From Linum tenue (taxonomy: Eukaryota; Streptophyta; Magnoliopsida; Malpighiales; Linaceae), in NCBI GenBank assembly GCA_946122785.1, contig CAMGYJ010000010.1, positions 47,017,134 through 47,081,133 on the forward strand: a DNA stretch of 64,000 bases, given 5' to 3'. Position numbers and translations under genes: made by a program. Positions 10,642-20,886 of the stretch are shown piece after piece. How positions within the stretch are numbered: position 1 is the stretch's first letter; every line of letters starts with the position of its first letter. The notes below the pieces were generated by a model. That model ran no database searches. It had not been told where the DNA came from and saw only the letters and a list, made by a program, of their open reading frames with translations.

Positions 10642-10962
10642 TATTGGATCGAGACTCTTCCCATGAGAAGTCCAAGTCGACTCCTGTAGCCCATGCGTGC
10701 CTGGTTGCATGGAAGCCCACAACGCATGCCTTGGAGTCCAAGGAAGCTACGGAAATCATCTATCCTAATTGTAATTGGACAGCAGCTAATGTAACCCTAG
10801 TAGAGGCAGATGATATGGGTTATAAATATGTAAGTTTGGCCAATGGCCGAACTAAGCAAAAACTAATAAAATCATAGTCTCTTCCGTGGATGTAAGCCTC
10901 ACACACTGTGAGGAAGAACCACGTTAAAATCGTCTTGTCGTTCGTTTATTGTCGATTTTACA
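10642..10962 (+). repeat. 5' LTR of copia element 2
   Basis: A 321-bp LTR identical by eye to 15497-15817. It contains an open frame of 77 codons that recurs in the 3' LTR. GGTTATAAATATG near 10819 is a TATA-like candidate. Confidence 0.93.
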
Positions 10963-11006
10963 TGGTATCAGAGCCTTAGGCTCCAGTCCCTAGTCCGCCG
11001 TCAATC

Positions 11007-12317
11007 ATGGGTTCCGGTTCTGATGATTTCAAAGGAACTATGTCTGGCGGTGTCAAGGCCGAAGATCATCTTCCGCCTGCGTATCAGCTGTCCAATTCCG
11101 ATGGTCCGGGAAATATGCTTGTTGGTGATGTTCTTACAGCCACCAACTATGGCGAATGGGTTCTCGATATGAAGGATGCCCTCATCGCCAAAAATAAATA
11201 TGGGTTCGTCGATGGCTCTCTTCCGAAACCCGAGTCGGCGGAGGAACGAAGTGTTTGGCTTCGTTGCGACGCCATGGTCAAAGGTTGGCTGAAGACCTCC
11301 ATGGATAAGGAGATTCGTAGCAGCATTCGCTTCGCTGAACATGCTGCTGGCATCTGGTCGGATCTCCGAGAACGATTTGGTACTGGAAGCTCTTCACGAG
11401 CTTATGAATTGCGGCGCTTGATTGTTTTATCACAGCAAAACAAAAGCCCGGTCTCTTCCTTTTTTACTCGTCTGCGTGCGCTATGGGAGGAGAATTCCTC
11501 CATCACCCCATTGCCGATTTGCACATGCGCTGGGTGTGTCTGTGGAATTTCCAAGAGGATCCGTGAAGATCAGGAACGGGCAAGGCTTTTTGAATTCCTA
11601 ATGGGCCTTGATGATTCCTTTGGAGCAATTCGCTCCCAAATATTGGCCATGCGGCCAACTCCTACACTTGTTGAGGCTTTTCACATGGTTCTCAATGAGG
11701 AACAACAAAAACAAATCGCACAGCAACGCCAAGTAGCGCCAGAAGCTGCTGTGTTCGTGGCGGCCGGCACACCTGACAAGGGCAGTAGCGGACCGGGGGA
11801 GCAACGAGATCGTGATCGCCCTCGATGCACACATTGCCAGCGTTTGGGACACGTTCGCGAAACGTGTTATGAGCTGATTGGCTATCCCCCGCGGGACAAA
11901 CAGAGTGACAAGCAGGGAAATCGCCAGCAGCGACGTCGCAATCCCAAATCTAGCGATAATCGCGAACCGCGCGCGTCACAGGTGGAATCCGAGCAGAGCC
12001 CTGTTGCTGGTTTTACCATGGCTCAGCTGGAACAGCTGAAACAGTTCTTTGGTGCCTCAGGCAAGACAGTTGATGATCCGGCAGCTCACATGGCAGGTAT
12101 ACTCTCATACGAATCTGAATGGTTATTAGATTCTGGTTGCAATGAACATATTACTATGGATGAATCAATGTTGTCTCGAAAAGAAGTTCCTGTTAATGGG
12201 CAGCCTGTTCGCATACCCAATGGAGACAGTATTCCGGTAAAACACATTGTGCTCCGTCGAGCTGCTGCCTGGTTTCACTCTTGGTCGAGTACTTCATGTA
12301 CCCGAATTCCGGTGTAA
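11007..12317 (+). pseudogene. copia 2 gag and protease, frame-shifted end
   Basis: Starts at ATG 11007 (MGSGSDDFKG). The N-terminal part is a copia gag region (TATNYGEWVLDMKDAL), followed by the CCHC knuckle CTHCQRLGHVRETC (near 11825) and the protease motif WLLDSGCNEHIT (near 12118). The frame leaves the family pattern near 12249 and ends at 12317. The continuation (GFTLGRVLHVPEF) is found one frame over, which indicates a one-base shift close to 12250. Confidence 0.85.
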
Positions 12318-12336
12318 TCTTATTTCTGTGAGCTGA

Positions 12337-15300
12337 CTGACAAAGGATAACCATGTGGCATTGATTTTTCTTGATAATTTTTGCGTAATCCAGGACTTAC
12401 GCTCGAAGAAATTGATTGGGAAGGGTGAACTTCGTGATGGGCTATATTATTTGCGCTTGTTTGGACAGGGTCATTCTCAAGCTTGTGCCGTGCAACGCAA
12501 AGGAGTAGTGTCTGACGCAGTTTGGCATGCCCGTCTAGGGCACCCTTCGCCGGAGAAAACCATCCATATTAGTCGTTTATTGTCTGTTCATTTGAATTCA
12601 TATTCTGGTCCTTGTCATTCATGTTTACGAGCTAAACAGACTCGAGAACCTTTTCAGTCAAGTATGATTAAGACTTCGTCACGTTTTGATCTTATTCATG
12701 TTGATATTTGGGGTGGTTATAAGGTAGCTTCATTAAGTGGGGCTCATTATTTTCTAACCATTGTTGATGATTTTTCACGAGGTGTTTGGGTGTATCTTAT
12801 GAGATATAAATCTGAAGTCGAGCGATATCTACTACATTTCTGCAAGATGGTGAGAAATCAGTTTGGATGCTCAGTCAAACGGATCCAGACAGACAATGGT
12901 TATGAGTTTCAAACTACGGGTCTTAAATCATACTACGAGGATCAAGGTATTTTGCTTCAGACGTCATGTACTGATACACCGCAGCAAAATGGCGTCGTCG
13001 AAAGGAAGCATCGTCACATCCTTGACACGGCTCGAGCTTTGCGCTTTCAAGCTAGTCTTCCCATTCGATTTTGGGGTGAATGTATTCTCACTGCTGTTTA
13101 TCTCATAAATAGGCTTCCTACTAAAGCCACTGGAAAGACGCCGTTCGAGATTCTGTTCGGCAAATCAGCTACATATCATCATCTTCGGGTATTTGGATGC
13201 TTGGTGTATTTTAAAGATACCCATTCACACATTGACAAGTTCGCTGAAAGAGGGCGAACAGGATTATTTTTGGGTTATGCGGCAAGTCAAAAGGGGTATC
13301 GGATTTACGATTTGGTCACCCGTCGTCTCATCACTTCTCGTGATGTGCAATTTCACGAGACCATTTTTCCTTGTCAAGATGGTACTCAAAAGGAGATTCA
13401 TTGGATTCCTAGACCGGAAGCTCCCGTGAGTGATGACTCCCCGACGGAATCCCCAATTGCCTCGACCCCAGCTGATACGTCTGGGTCTGTTCCTGATGGG
13501 CCGGCTGCTGTTTCTCCAGCTGGGCCGTCCTCGCCTAATGGGCCACCCTCATCCGGCCCGGCAGCTTCTTCCCAGGACGAGTCATCCCCTTCGCGCGTTC
13601 AGCATGGGCCCTCGTCACCTGGGCCGACTGCAACTAGTCCCCAGCATTCTGCTGGGCCGTCGTCCTTTGATTCCGGGCCGTCCATGACAAGTCCCCAGCA
13701 GGCCACTTCTGGGCCGTCTCCTTCAGGCCCTGGGCCACGTCACTCCAGCGCTGCTCCATCTACTCCCGCTCCAGCTTTGCGGCGCGGGGATCGGCATCGC
13801 ACTCGTCCCAAGTATTTGGAGCAATATGACACGGATCTCCCCTCCACACAGGGAAGTACCAATTCAGTCTTATATCCTTTGGCTAATTATGTGAATTACT
13901 CTAAGTTCACCCCTGGTTTTCGTGCTTTTCTTGCAGCACAAACTAGGTATGATGAGCCTCGGTATTTTTACCAAGCAGTCCGAGAGCAGGTTTGGCGGGA
14001 CGCAATGACTCGCGAAATCAAGGCCCTTGAAGCTAATGGAACTTGGAGCCTCGTATTCTTGCCGCCAGGAAAACGCACCATTTCTCCCAAATGGGTGTAT
14101 AAGATTAAGTTCTATCCAGATGGGACTATCGAGCGTTATAAAGCGCGGTTAGTTGCGAAGGGTTATACTCAGATTGAGGGGCTTGATTTTCACGATACTT
14201 TCGCTCCCGTGGCCAAGTTGGTCACAATTCGTTGTCTCATCGCTGTTGCAGTCAGCAAGGGATGGCATCTTCACCAGCTTGACGTTAATAATGCGTTCCT
14301 CCATGGTGATCTGGAAGAAGAGATCTATATGGAGATTCCTCCTGGTTTTCGACAACCTGGTGATACACGGGTTTGTCGCCTCCACAAGTCGCTGTATGGG
14401 CTTCGACAAGCCTCTCGTCAGTGGTATCAGAAATTTACCACTGCTCTCTGTGAGTTCGGCTTTCATTCTTCTCCTGCTGATGCGGCTCTGTTTATCTACA
14501 AGCGGGGGAGTACTTTTGTCACTGCCTTGATATATGTTGATGACGTTCTTCTTGCTGGGAACGACCTGCCATTCATAAACAAGGTTAAGTCATTTCTTGA
14601 TGAGCGGTTCAGCATCAAGGACCTTGGTGTTTTGCGTTATTTTCTGGGCATTGAGATTGCTCGTACAGCCGATGGTGTGTCTTTGAGCCAACGCAAGTAT
14701 ACCTTGGACATTCTTGAAGATGCTGGTCTAGAAGGGGCTCGCCCCAGCAGTTTTCCGATCGAGCAGAATCATCAGTTGACACGACCGTGTGATGATTTGT
14801 TGGCTGATCCGTCTTCTTATCGTCGGCTTGTGGGTCGCTTACTGTATTTGACTGTGACTCGTCCCGACATTACCTATGCAGTAAATATCCTTAGTCAGTT
14901 CGTTCATGCTCCTAGTCAGAAGCATCTGGATGCTGCTTTCCGCGTTCTTCGCTACTTAAAGTCATCGCCTGGCCAAGGCTTGTTCTTCCCGAGAAACAAT
15001 TCCCTTGAACTTACTGCTTATTGTGATGCAGACTGGGGGGGTTGTCAGAGAACTCGGCGTTCTACTACAGGGTATTTTATCAGTCTTGGTGGTGCTCCTG
15101 TTTCTTGGCGTACTAAGAAGCAGAATGTTGTGGCTCGTTCTTCTGCAGAAGCTGAGTACCGTGCAATGGCAAGTACTGTAAGTGAGGTCCTTTGGCTTCG
15201 TTGGTTGCTTCAAGAGCTTGGTGTTCCTCAGTCCGCGCCAACTCGACTATTTTGTGATAATCAAGCTGCACTTCACATCGCTAACAATCCAGTGTTTCAT

Positions 15301-15732
15301 GAACGGACTAAGCATGTAGAGATGGATTGTTATTTTGTTCGTGAGCGTGTTCAATCAGGTCACATTCTCCCAGTCAAGGTTCATACCGATTTCCAGCTAG
15401 CTGATATCTTCACCAAAGGGCTCGGTGCTGATCGTTTTCATTTTCTTTTGTCCAAACTGAACGTGCGCGATCTTTACGTCTCAGTTTGCGGGGGAGTATT
15501 GGATCGAGACTCTTCCCATGAGAAGTCCAAGTCGACTCCTGTAGCCCATGCGTGCCTGGTTGCATGGAAGCCCACAACGCATGCCTTGGAGTCCAAGGAA
15601 GCTACGGAAATCATCTATCCTAATTGTAATTGGACAGCAGCTAATGTAACCCTAGTAGAGGCAGATGATATGGGTTATAAATATGTAAGTTTGGCCAATG
15701 GCCGAACTAAGCAAAAACTAATAAAATCATAG
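12337..15732 (+). CDS. copia 2 pol (integrase, RT, RNase H)
   Basis: A long open frame follows an in-frame TGA at 12334-12336. It has no ATG near its beginning (GTG at 12355), so it is normally reached as part of a gag-pol polyprotein. It contains the pre-integrase segment (VWHARLGHPSPEKT), the integrase core with D in HVDIWGG, D in QTDNGYEF and E in NGVVERKHRH, RT with YVDDVLLAGND (near 14535), and RNase H (CDADWGG, then SSAEAEYRAM). The frame runs on through the polypurine tract into the 3' LTR and stops at 15732. Because of the upstream shift and stop, this copy probably cannot make a complete polyprotein. Confidence 0.88.
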   Translation: MTKDNHVALIFLDNFCVIQDLRSKKLIGKGELRDGLYYLRLFGQGHSQACAVQRKGVVSDAVWHARLGHPSPEKTIHISRLLSVHLNSYSGPCHSCLRAKQTREPFQSSMIKTSSRFDLIHVDIWGGYKVASLSGAHYFLTIVDDFSRGVWVYLMRYKSEVERYLLHFCKMVRNQFGCSVKRIQTDNGYEFQTTGLKSYYEDQGILLQTSCTDTPQQNGVVERKHRHILDTARALRFQASLPIRFWGECILTAVYLINRLPTKATGKTPFEILFGKSATYHHLRVFGCLVYFKDTHSHIDKFAERGRTGLFLGYAASQKGYRIYDLVTRRLITSRDVQFHETIFPCQDGTQKEIHWIPRPEAPVSDDSPTESPIASTPADTSGSVPDGPAAVSPAGPSSPNGPPSSGPAASSQDESSPSRVQHGPSSPGPTATSPQHSAGPSSFDSGPSMTSPQQATSGPSPSGPGPRHSSAAPSTPAPALRRGDRHRTRPKYLEQYDTDLPSTQGSTNSVLYPLANYVNYSKFTPGFRAFLAAQTRYDEPRYFYQAVREQVWRDAMTREIKALEANGTWSLVFLPPGKRTISPKWVYKIKFYPDGTIERYKARLVAKGYTQIEGLDFHDTFAPVAKLVTIRCLIAVAVSKGWHLHQLDVNNAFLHGDLEEEIYMEIPPGFRQPGDTRVCRLHKSLYGLRQASRQWYQKFTTALCEFGFHSSPADAALFIYKRGSTFVTALIYVDDVLLAGNDLPFINKVKSFLDERFSIKDLGVLRYFLGIEIARTADGVSLSQRKYTLDILEDAGLEGARPSSFPIEQNHQLTRPCDDLLADPSSYRRLVGRLLYLTVTRPDITYAVNILSQFVHAPSQKHLDAAFRVLRYLKSSPGQGLFFPRNNSLELTAYCDADWGGCQRTRRSTTGYFISLGGAPVSWRTKKQNVVARSSAEAEYRAMASTVSEVLWLRWLLQELGVPQSAPTRLFCDNQAALHIANNPVFHERTKHVEMDCYFVRERVQSGHILPVKVHTDFQLADIFTKGLGADRFHFLLSKLNVRDLYVSVCGGVLDRDSSHEKSKSTPVAHACLVAWKPTTHALESKEATEIIYPNCNWTAANVTLVEADDMGYKYVSLANGRTKQKLIKS

Positions 15733-15817
15733 TCTCTTCCGTGGATGTAAGCCTCACACACTGTGAGGAAGAACCACGTTAAAATCGTCTTGTCGTTCGT
15801 TTATTGTCGATTTTACA
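15497..15817 (+). repeat. 3' LTR of copia element 2
   Basis: A 321-bp copy of the 5' LTR. The pol frame reads into it and stops at 15732. Confidence 0.93.
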
Positions 15818-15956
15818 ATAATGGTGGATGACTACAAGGAAGTTGAGCATGTCAGTATCGTTGCCTCTGTCGTGAAGAAGCAATCAACCGTTTGAGCATG
15901 GCAGTCGGTACAATCGATGTCTGTGTGCGATCTGCTTAGTAAGATAACTAAGCCAA

Positions 15957-16140
15957 AGGACGAGGCGATGATTCGGAGCCATTTCGGTGGAGGAGATGCG
16001 GAGTTGACAATAAGATGCGGAAAGGGTGAAGGCGAAGACTGGCCCAACATTTCCCACATCCCCAATATAAAACTGGACGGCAATATACTCCAAGGTTCAG
16101 ATTGGGTTCCCTTGGCATTTATCTTCAATTCAATTTCTCT
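15957..16140 (+). pseudogene. SABATH fragment fused to NLR tail stub
   Basis: Positions 15957-16004 match the SABATH segment [15 protein letters not shown]. From about 16005 the sequence switches to the last part of the NLR coding region, matching 24597-24690 (LTIRCGKGEGEDWPN, then ISHIP). The shared bases at the join are few. Sequence after 16141 matches the NLR 3' flank from about 24794. This is the remnant of a second NLR copy whose remaining coding sequence is gone. Confidence 0.75.
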
Positions 16141-16310
16141 CATTTAGGGCCCACTCTCAACAACATATCATTCTCGTTGTTGAAAATATTTAATTGTAGA
16201 ACTAGTCTACTAAGATAATCTAGAACTTCAACTAATTCATTGCTTCTTTTTTTTTTTAATCCTAACTCTTAGATTCTAAACCTTAAGCCACCAACTCAAA
16301 CTCATCAAAT

Positions 16311-18745
16311 TCTTTAAAAGATAAAAAGTGGGTAAGCTTTATTACCCTCAACTTCTTACTGCTGTTTCACTTTTTGTCGCCTAGCGAAAATGGTGTTTTA
16401 GCTATTCGCAAGACAGCTTCTGTTTCCAGTGTTGCTACTGCTGCGCCTGCGTCAAATCACCGTTCAGCTCCGCCTGGCCTCGATTCAATCAGCACCCAGA
16501 CGACCTTAGCACCAAATCTGCAACAATGGAACGCTCTTTGTCCTTCCATCCTTTCACCATGCCTCTTTCCCGGAAACGTCGGTCTGCCACTCATAGCACA
16601 CTTCACCATACCTCCTCTCCCTGACATGCTTCTTCACCAACACCCTATCCCCATCTTCACCATGCCACATCTCCCTGACATTCTTCTTTCCCAACACCCA
16701 ATCCCCATTCCCTCCCTCTGTCGAATTGTTCCCTCTTGGATTGGACCTGCCACAATCTCCCCCAAATCGACAGACAGAAGGATCACATGGAATTGAAACA
16801 AGAGGGAGCAGTTCACGGGGTATTGGTGGCCGATGAACACGGTGAAGGCGAGTTTCAAAACGAAGAGGAAAACTAGGGTGGAGACAACGATGGCTGCGCC
16901 TGGTAAGTCTTATTTCTAATCTTCTCTTTCTCGACTTTTTGGTCGTCTGTTTTCGATTTGGTCTATTTGGGTTTCCTATTTTTTCTCGCTTGGCGGCTGC
17001 GCCTGGTAGGCCATTGTTGTTGATGTTGCTCTGGTGTGTATGCTAGCTCTTTTGTGTGAATCAGAAAGATTACCGTCTACAAAAGATGCCTTATTTGACA
17101 AATACAACAAGCTTTGGTGCTCTTCCCAACATGATACTACTTACTATTTCCACTCTTTGTCTGTGTTTTTGGTTTCTCTTGCTCATGTTTGTTGTTAAAA
17201 AGAAACTGATTTATGTCATTTATTTTGTTCTTTGCAGCTAGGCTTTGGAAGTCGATAAACAAGCAAATCTGGAATTTGATAACCAAATTGGGAAGCAAAG
17301 AATGGTCGGTGGGAGCTTCTTGGGATGAAGGCTGTCCTTCCGGTTGCTCAGGGGCAACCCAAATAAGCATTAGAGACATACAACCAAACAGTTCTGATTA
17401 TAGAGCACTGGCCTTTGGTGTTGTATGTACTCCTTTCCCAACATTATGATAGATTTCATGTAAAAAATGGTCCAAAATTAACTGTCGGTTCCATTCCTAC
17501 ATTTTCATGTCGTTAGCCTGCTCATTTTCACTATTTAGAGTCCTAAGACTTATGACATCCGAGCTATTGTTTCACCTGTAAGTTTATTCAATCATCCAGC
17601 TTTTAGAGATTTCTAAAGAGAAGAAAAGCTTCTTACTGGAAGCACCATAAATAAATGTTGTATATTGATGGGTAGAGAATTTGGCCCCTTTCTTTTCCTT
17701 TTTGATGAATTTTTCACTTGCTTTAACAAGATAATGTGGGTGTGGGCTTACTTGGATGTGTGAAAATTACAAGTTGCAGGAGGCAAGACTGCCACTTAAG
17801 AAGCTTAGTACACTGGGAGCGGGAACTATGGGACTGCTGAATGGCTAATATAAATAGAAACAGGTGGAAGCTGCATTTTTGGGATCAATCAGCACCTAAT
17901 GGATGGCTCAACTAATGTTGCTCGATGATGATGCTGTTGCTGACTTGGGAACTTCAATGCTGCTAATAGGTGAAAGTTGCGTGGGCAAAAGTAAAGGTAT
18001 GACACAACCTAATAATCACGTTACCTTGGTTTTGTTTAGTCTGTCTCATTTGGGCGCTTGATGGTGCTGGTTAAAATCCTGATACTATTTATATTATGAA
18101 GCAATGTCAATAGGTGGGTGACTATCCAAACAGAAATCCTTTCAAAACAAAGAAATATAATGGAAAATGATCGAGTTTTGAAGCACATGATAGATAATGG
18201 TGGGCTCTAATCTTTGCTTTAAGGTGATGTTGCGTTTCTTAACTGAAGTTGCATTAGTTTGATCCATGGTTTTGGTTATTTGATGTAGTCATTGTGTAGT
18301 TAGGACATGGCCGAAAGAGAACCAATTTTCGATCCCCAATTTCATTTGATTGTAAGTCGGTCGATATGGCCAGTAGGTAGCAGGCAGATGATGTCATGAT
18401 GATGATTGATGGCTATGGTGGGTTTCAAACAAGGGTATAGCTTGCAGGCAGTGGCCAGTATATTTTCCCATATGGGCTTTTCTTCACATCCGCAACAATA
18501 ATTCAGTATGCAATTTAAATATATAATAATGATGAGTAGGCTAACAGCTTAGATTTGCATGGTTTTAAGGAAAACGTAAGTCTTTATCTATTGAAATGTT
18601 CAAGTTGTTGAATGAGACATATCTTACGTGCGTTCTTATACAATTTCTAACTTTTTAAATACACTGCTTCTCAAAGATACTAGGCGTAGCTCCAAATGCA
18701 ATTGCTAAATACTTCCTGCGGCGTAGCCGCGGGTATTGATACTAG
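16311..18745 (+). mobile_element. Helitron-like insertion, about 2.4 kb
   Basis: The paralogous stretch at 25150-25210 lacks this interval, while both flanks match (16141-16305 and 18750-18960). The right end has a GC-rich hairpin, CCTGCGGC-GTA-GCCGCGGG (18715-18733), then eight bases, then CTAG followed by T, the form of a Helitron 3' end. The left end is less clear: TCTTTAAAAG at 16311 starts with TC but is preceded by T, not A. No Rep/helicase is present, so it is non-autonomous. Its interior has exon-like pieces, e.g. an ATGGCTGCGCCTG-GTAAGT junction near 16890, possibly captured gene parts that I do not recognise. Confidence 0.6.
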
Positions 18746-18918
18746 TTAATAATAAATTTTAAATAGTTTTTGTACATATTTGTCCATCTTCTGTTTTATT
18801 GTATTGCAATTGAAAATTGTGATTATTTTGCCTTGAATTAGCTACTTAAAATGACGATATGTGGTATGCACCCAAAACTTGTGCATCTGGTATTTTGAAT
18901 GTATTTGCACAAATTAAA

Positions 18919-19360
18919 ACTCTTAAATCATTGTTTTTAGGAATTGGAGAATCAGGGTGTAATGTTTGCTATTCAAGTTTGCATATCCTAAATGTTAATC
19001 AGTTCATGCTCTAGAATTCGCACAATATACATAGTTTTTATTTTTTTTTTGGATTCTTGTTAAAACTCCTAATCATTGTTTTTAGGAATTAGAGAATAAA
19101 TGGTGTAAGGTTTACAATTCAGGTTTGAATATCCTAAACGTTGATCAATTCATGCTCCAAAATTCGCCAATGTCATAATTTTTTTTTTTGGAATCATGCT
19201 CTAATTTTTCCCATCTTTACTATTACTGTCTAGTGTAATATCCTAAACGTTGATCAATTCATGCTCCAAACTTCGCCAATGTCATATTTTTTTTTTTTTT
19301 TTTTTTGATTCATGCTCTAATTTTCCCCACTTTACTATTACTGTCTAATGTAATCCCCTT
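18919..19360. repeat. overlapping imperfect tandem duplications
   Basis: AATCATTGTTTTTAGGAATT occurs at about 18928 and again about 145 bp later. A second duplicated unit starting CCTAAACGTTGATCAATTC occurs at about 19132 and 19232, each copy ending after a T-run and CTATTACTGTCTA. The paralog near 25370-25500 has one copy of each, so the duplications arose in this copy after the segments split. Confidence 0.7.
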
Positions 19361-19439
19361 GCTGACAAAGTTGAGGTTTTTTTCACTGTATAGGTACCCC
19401 AAATCTAGAGTCAGACGATAATAGCAGCGATTGTTGACG

Positions 19440-19945
19440 AAGAGCGACCGTGATAGTGTACAACCAGGAAACTCATCGTCGACATGCATAATATACAGAC
19501 AGGTAACTGAATTTATCTCTCTTTGTCAGGAAAGGTGGTTCTGCTGTCAAATCTTTGCTTATAAGTGTGACATTGGTTAATTTTTGCTAACGGATGTTCA
19601 GGTTGCAGACCAGCTGTATAACCACTACATCAAACACTTGCTCGCGATCAATGTTAATGTTATGATCTTATGAGAGTGTTCTTATGTTATATCCACTAGT
19701 TCGAAGAAGTGGTTGCAGGTGGGAGAATAGTGTTGCAGTTCAGGGGGGAGACGTCTAGAAGATCCGGCGCCGGACGTGAGTTGCTTGCTCTGGGATTACT
19801 TAGGATTGGCCTTCTAGAATTAAGTTTCTGAGGTGCACAACTAAACCTACTTTCCAGATCTCTTTGATATTAAACCAGCTTGGTCTCTTACGTGCTTTTA
19901 TGTTGTGGGCTACAGGGGCTCATTCCTGAAGGGAAGCTGGACACT
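19440..19945 (+). pseudogene. SABATH-linked repeat copy D
   Basis: Matches copies A and E without the copia insertion. It has an exon-like end CATGCATAATATACAGACAG before GT (near 19501), a second exon-like piece GTTGCAGACCAGCTGTATAA (near 19603), and an intron ending in CAG at 19916. From 19917 the first codons of the SABATH exon give GLIPEGKLD, and the match then stops. Sequence of the 7797-8215 type takes over from about 19970, so the SABATH exon was truncated by rearrangement. Confidence 0.6.
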
Positions 19946-19969
19946 TACAAAATCCTGAAAATCGGCGGT

Positions 19970-20372
19970 CCCACCAACTCTTACCCCATCCTCCTGCTGG
20001 TCCATCAGCGTCACCACCGTCAGTTTCCGTTGTTCCTCCCCATGGATAGGATAGAGTACGAACTTGACGACACCATGCCATCAGAATCTTCATTGCTACA
20101 GCCTTGCTCTGCAGCGAGAGTCCAAAACCGAATAGGTGAAATTTAAAATTGTCCACAAAGAAGACAGATAAATAAGACCTCACCATCATAGGCGATTCTG
20201 TCCACCGTCGTCGGTCCTCCTGTTCCAAATCGATTTCTTCATCCTTCGCTATCAGGTTCTAGTTCCGTGTCGACCAACAGCGAGGAAACTTTTAGGGTTT
20301 TGTTGAGGGATTACGGTGGGGAAAGGAGGGAGCCATTTGTCTCCCACCAAGTACAATCGTAGCCAACTGGTG
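19970..20372 (-). pseudogene. diverged copy of the 7797-8215 segment
   Basis: Shared blocks include CACCACCGTCAGTTT, TTGTTCCTCCCC, GGCGATTCTGTCCACCG and CTCCTGTTCCAAATCG. On the minus strand it carries the same EIDLEQEDRRRWTESP frame as the other copy. Other frames are broken, so it is probably non-functional. Family unknown. Confidence 0.4.
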
Positions 20373-20886
20373 GGGAGATGACAACACTGTAGAAGCAGAA
20401 GGAAGACATGGATTTGCTGTACGGGAAAGCAAAGCGGAGTGAAGAATTTACGGGTTGGGAAGGAGGCGTGTCCAAAGAGCTCTGCAAAAGTGGCATGGGT
20501 GGTGCGTGCAAGACCATATGCAGAGAGGAGGTGATTGGAAGAAGGACAGTGAAGTTGACAGAGCAAGAATGGAAAATGCATGGTTGAGGACAGTGCAGCA
20601 GCCGAGAACTTCTAGTGGGGCGGGACAGTCACGAAGGCAGGTTTCCAAGGAGCTCTCCAGTGGAGAGTTTGAGGCTTAACTCACTAAACGTTAAAAATTG
20701 AAACAGTAGCAAGAAATATTGGCGCAAGCGTACCCACTAATTATAGATAAGAAGAATTCCGATCTCCCTGTTTTTCCATTGCTTTCTATCTATTATCCGC
20801 TGTTTTTCTTATCCATAAAAGAAAACCCCTCATTTTTCTCCACCTTTTGCTCTCTCTTGTTCCAGCTCCTCTGCGTTTCCCCTCAA

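Larger units (their letters stand above)
10642..15817 (+). mobile_element. Ty1/copia LTR retrotransposon 2 (very recent)
   Basis: A 5,176-bp element with 321-bp LTRs (10642-10962 and 15497-15817) that look identical base for base. The target duplication is ATAAT (10637-10641 and 15818-15822). The primer-binding site TGGTATCAGAGCCTT is at 10963-10977, and the polypurine tract GCGGGGGAG directly precedes the 3' LTR. Domain order gag-protease-integrase-RT-RNase H places it in Ty1/copia. Both LTRs begin TATTGG rather than the usual TG, so the change predates this insertion. Identical LTRs mean little time has passed since integration. Confidence 0.95.
10455..15895 (+). pseudogene. SABATH last-exon fragment (copy B), split by copia element 2
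   Basis: The left part (10455-10641) encodes [20 protein letters not shown] followed by [18 protein letters not shown]. The right part (15818-15894) continues with MVDDYKEVEHVSIVASVVKK and ends at a natural-looking TGA at 15892-15894. Together they match the C-terminus seen in the other SABATH copies. The 5-bp duplication ATAAT marks the insertion of the retrotransposon. The upstream exons are missing and are replaced by transporter-derived sequence. Confidence 0.7.

Noticed and set aside
20719..20886. 56 extra N-terminal codons of the NLR frame
   Set aside because: Starts at TTG, has no family similarity, and the ATG at 20887 gives the standard Rx-type N-terminus.
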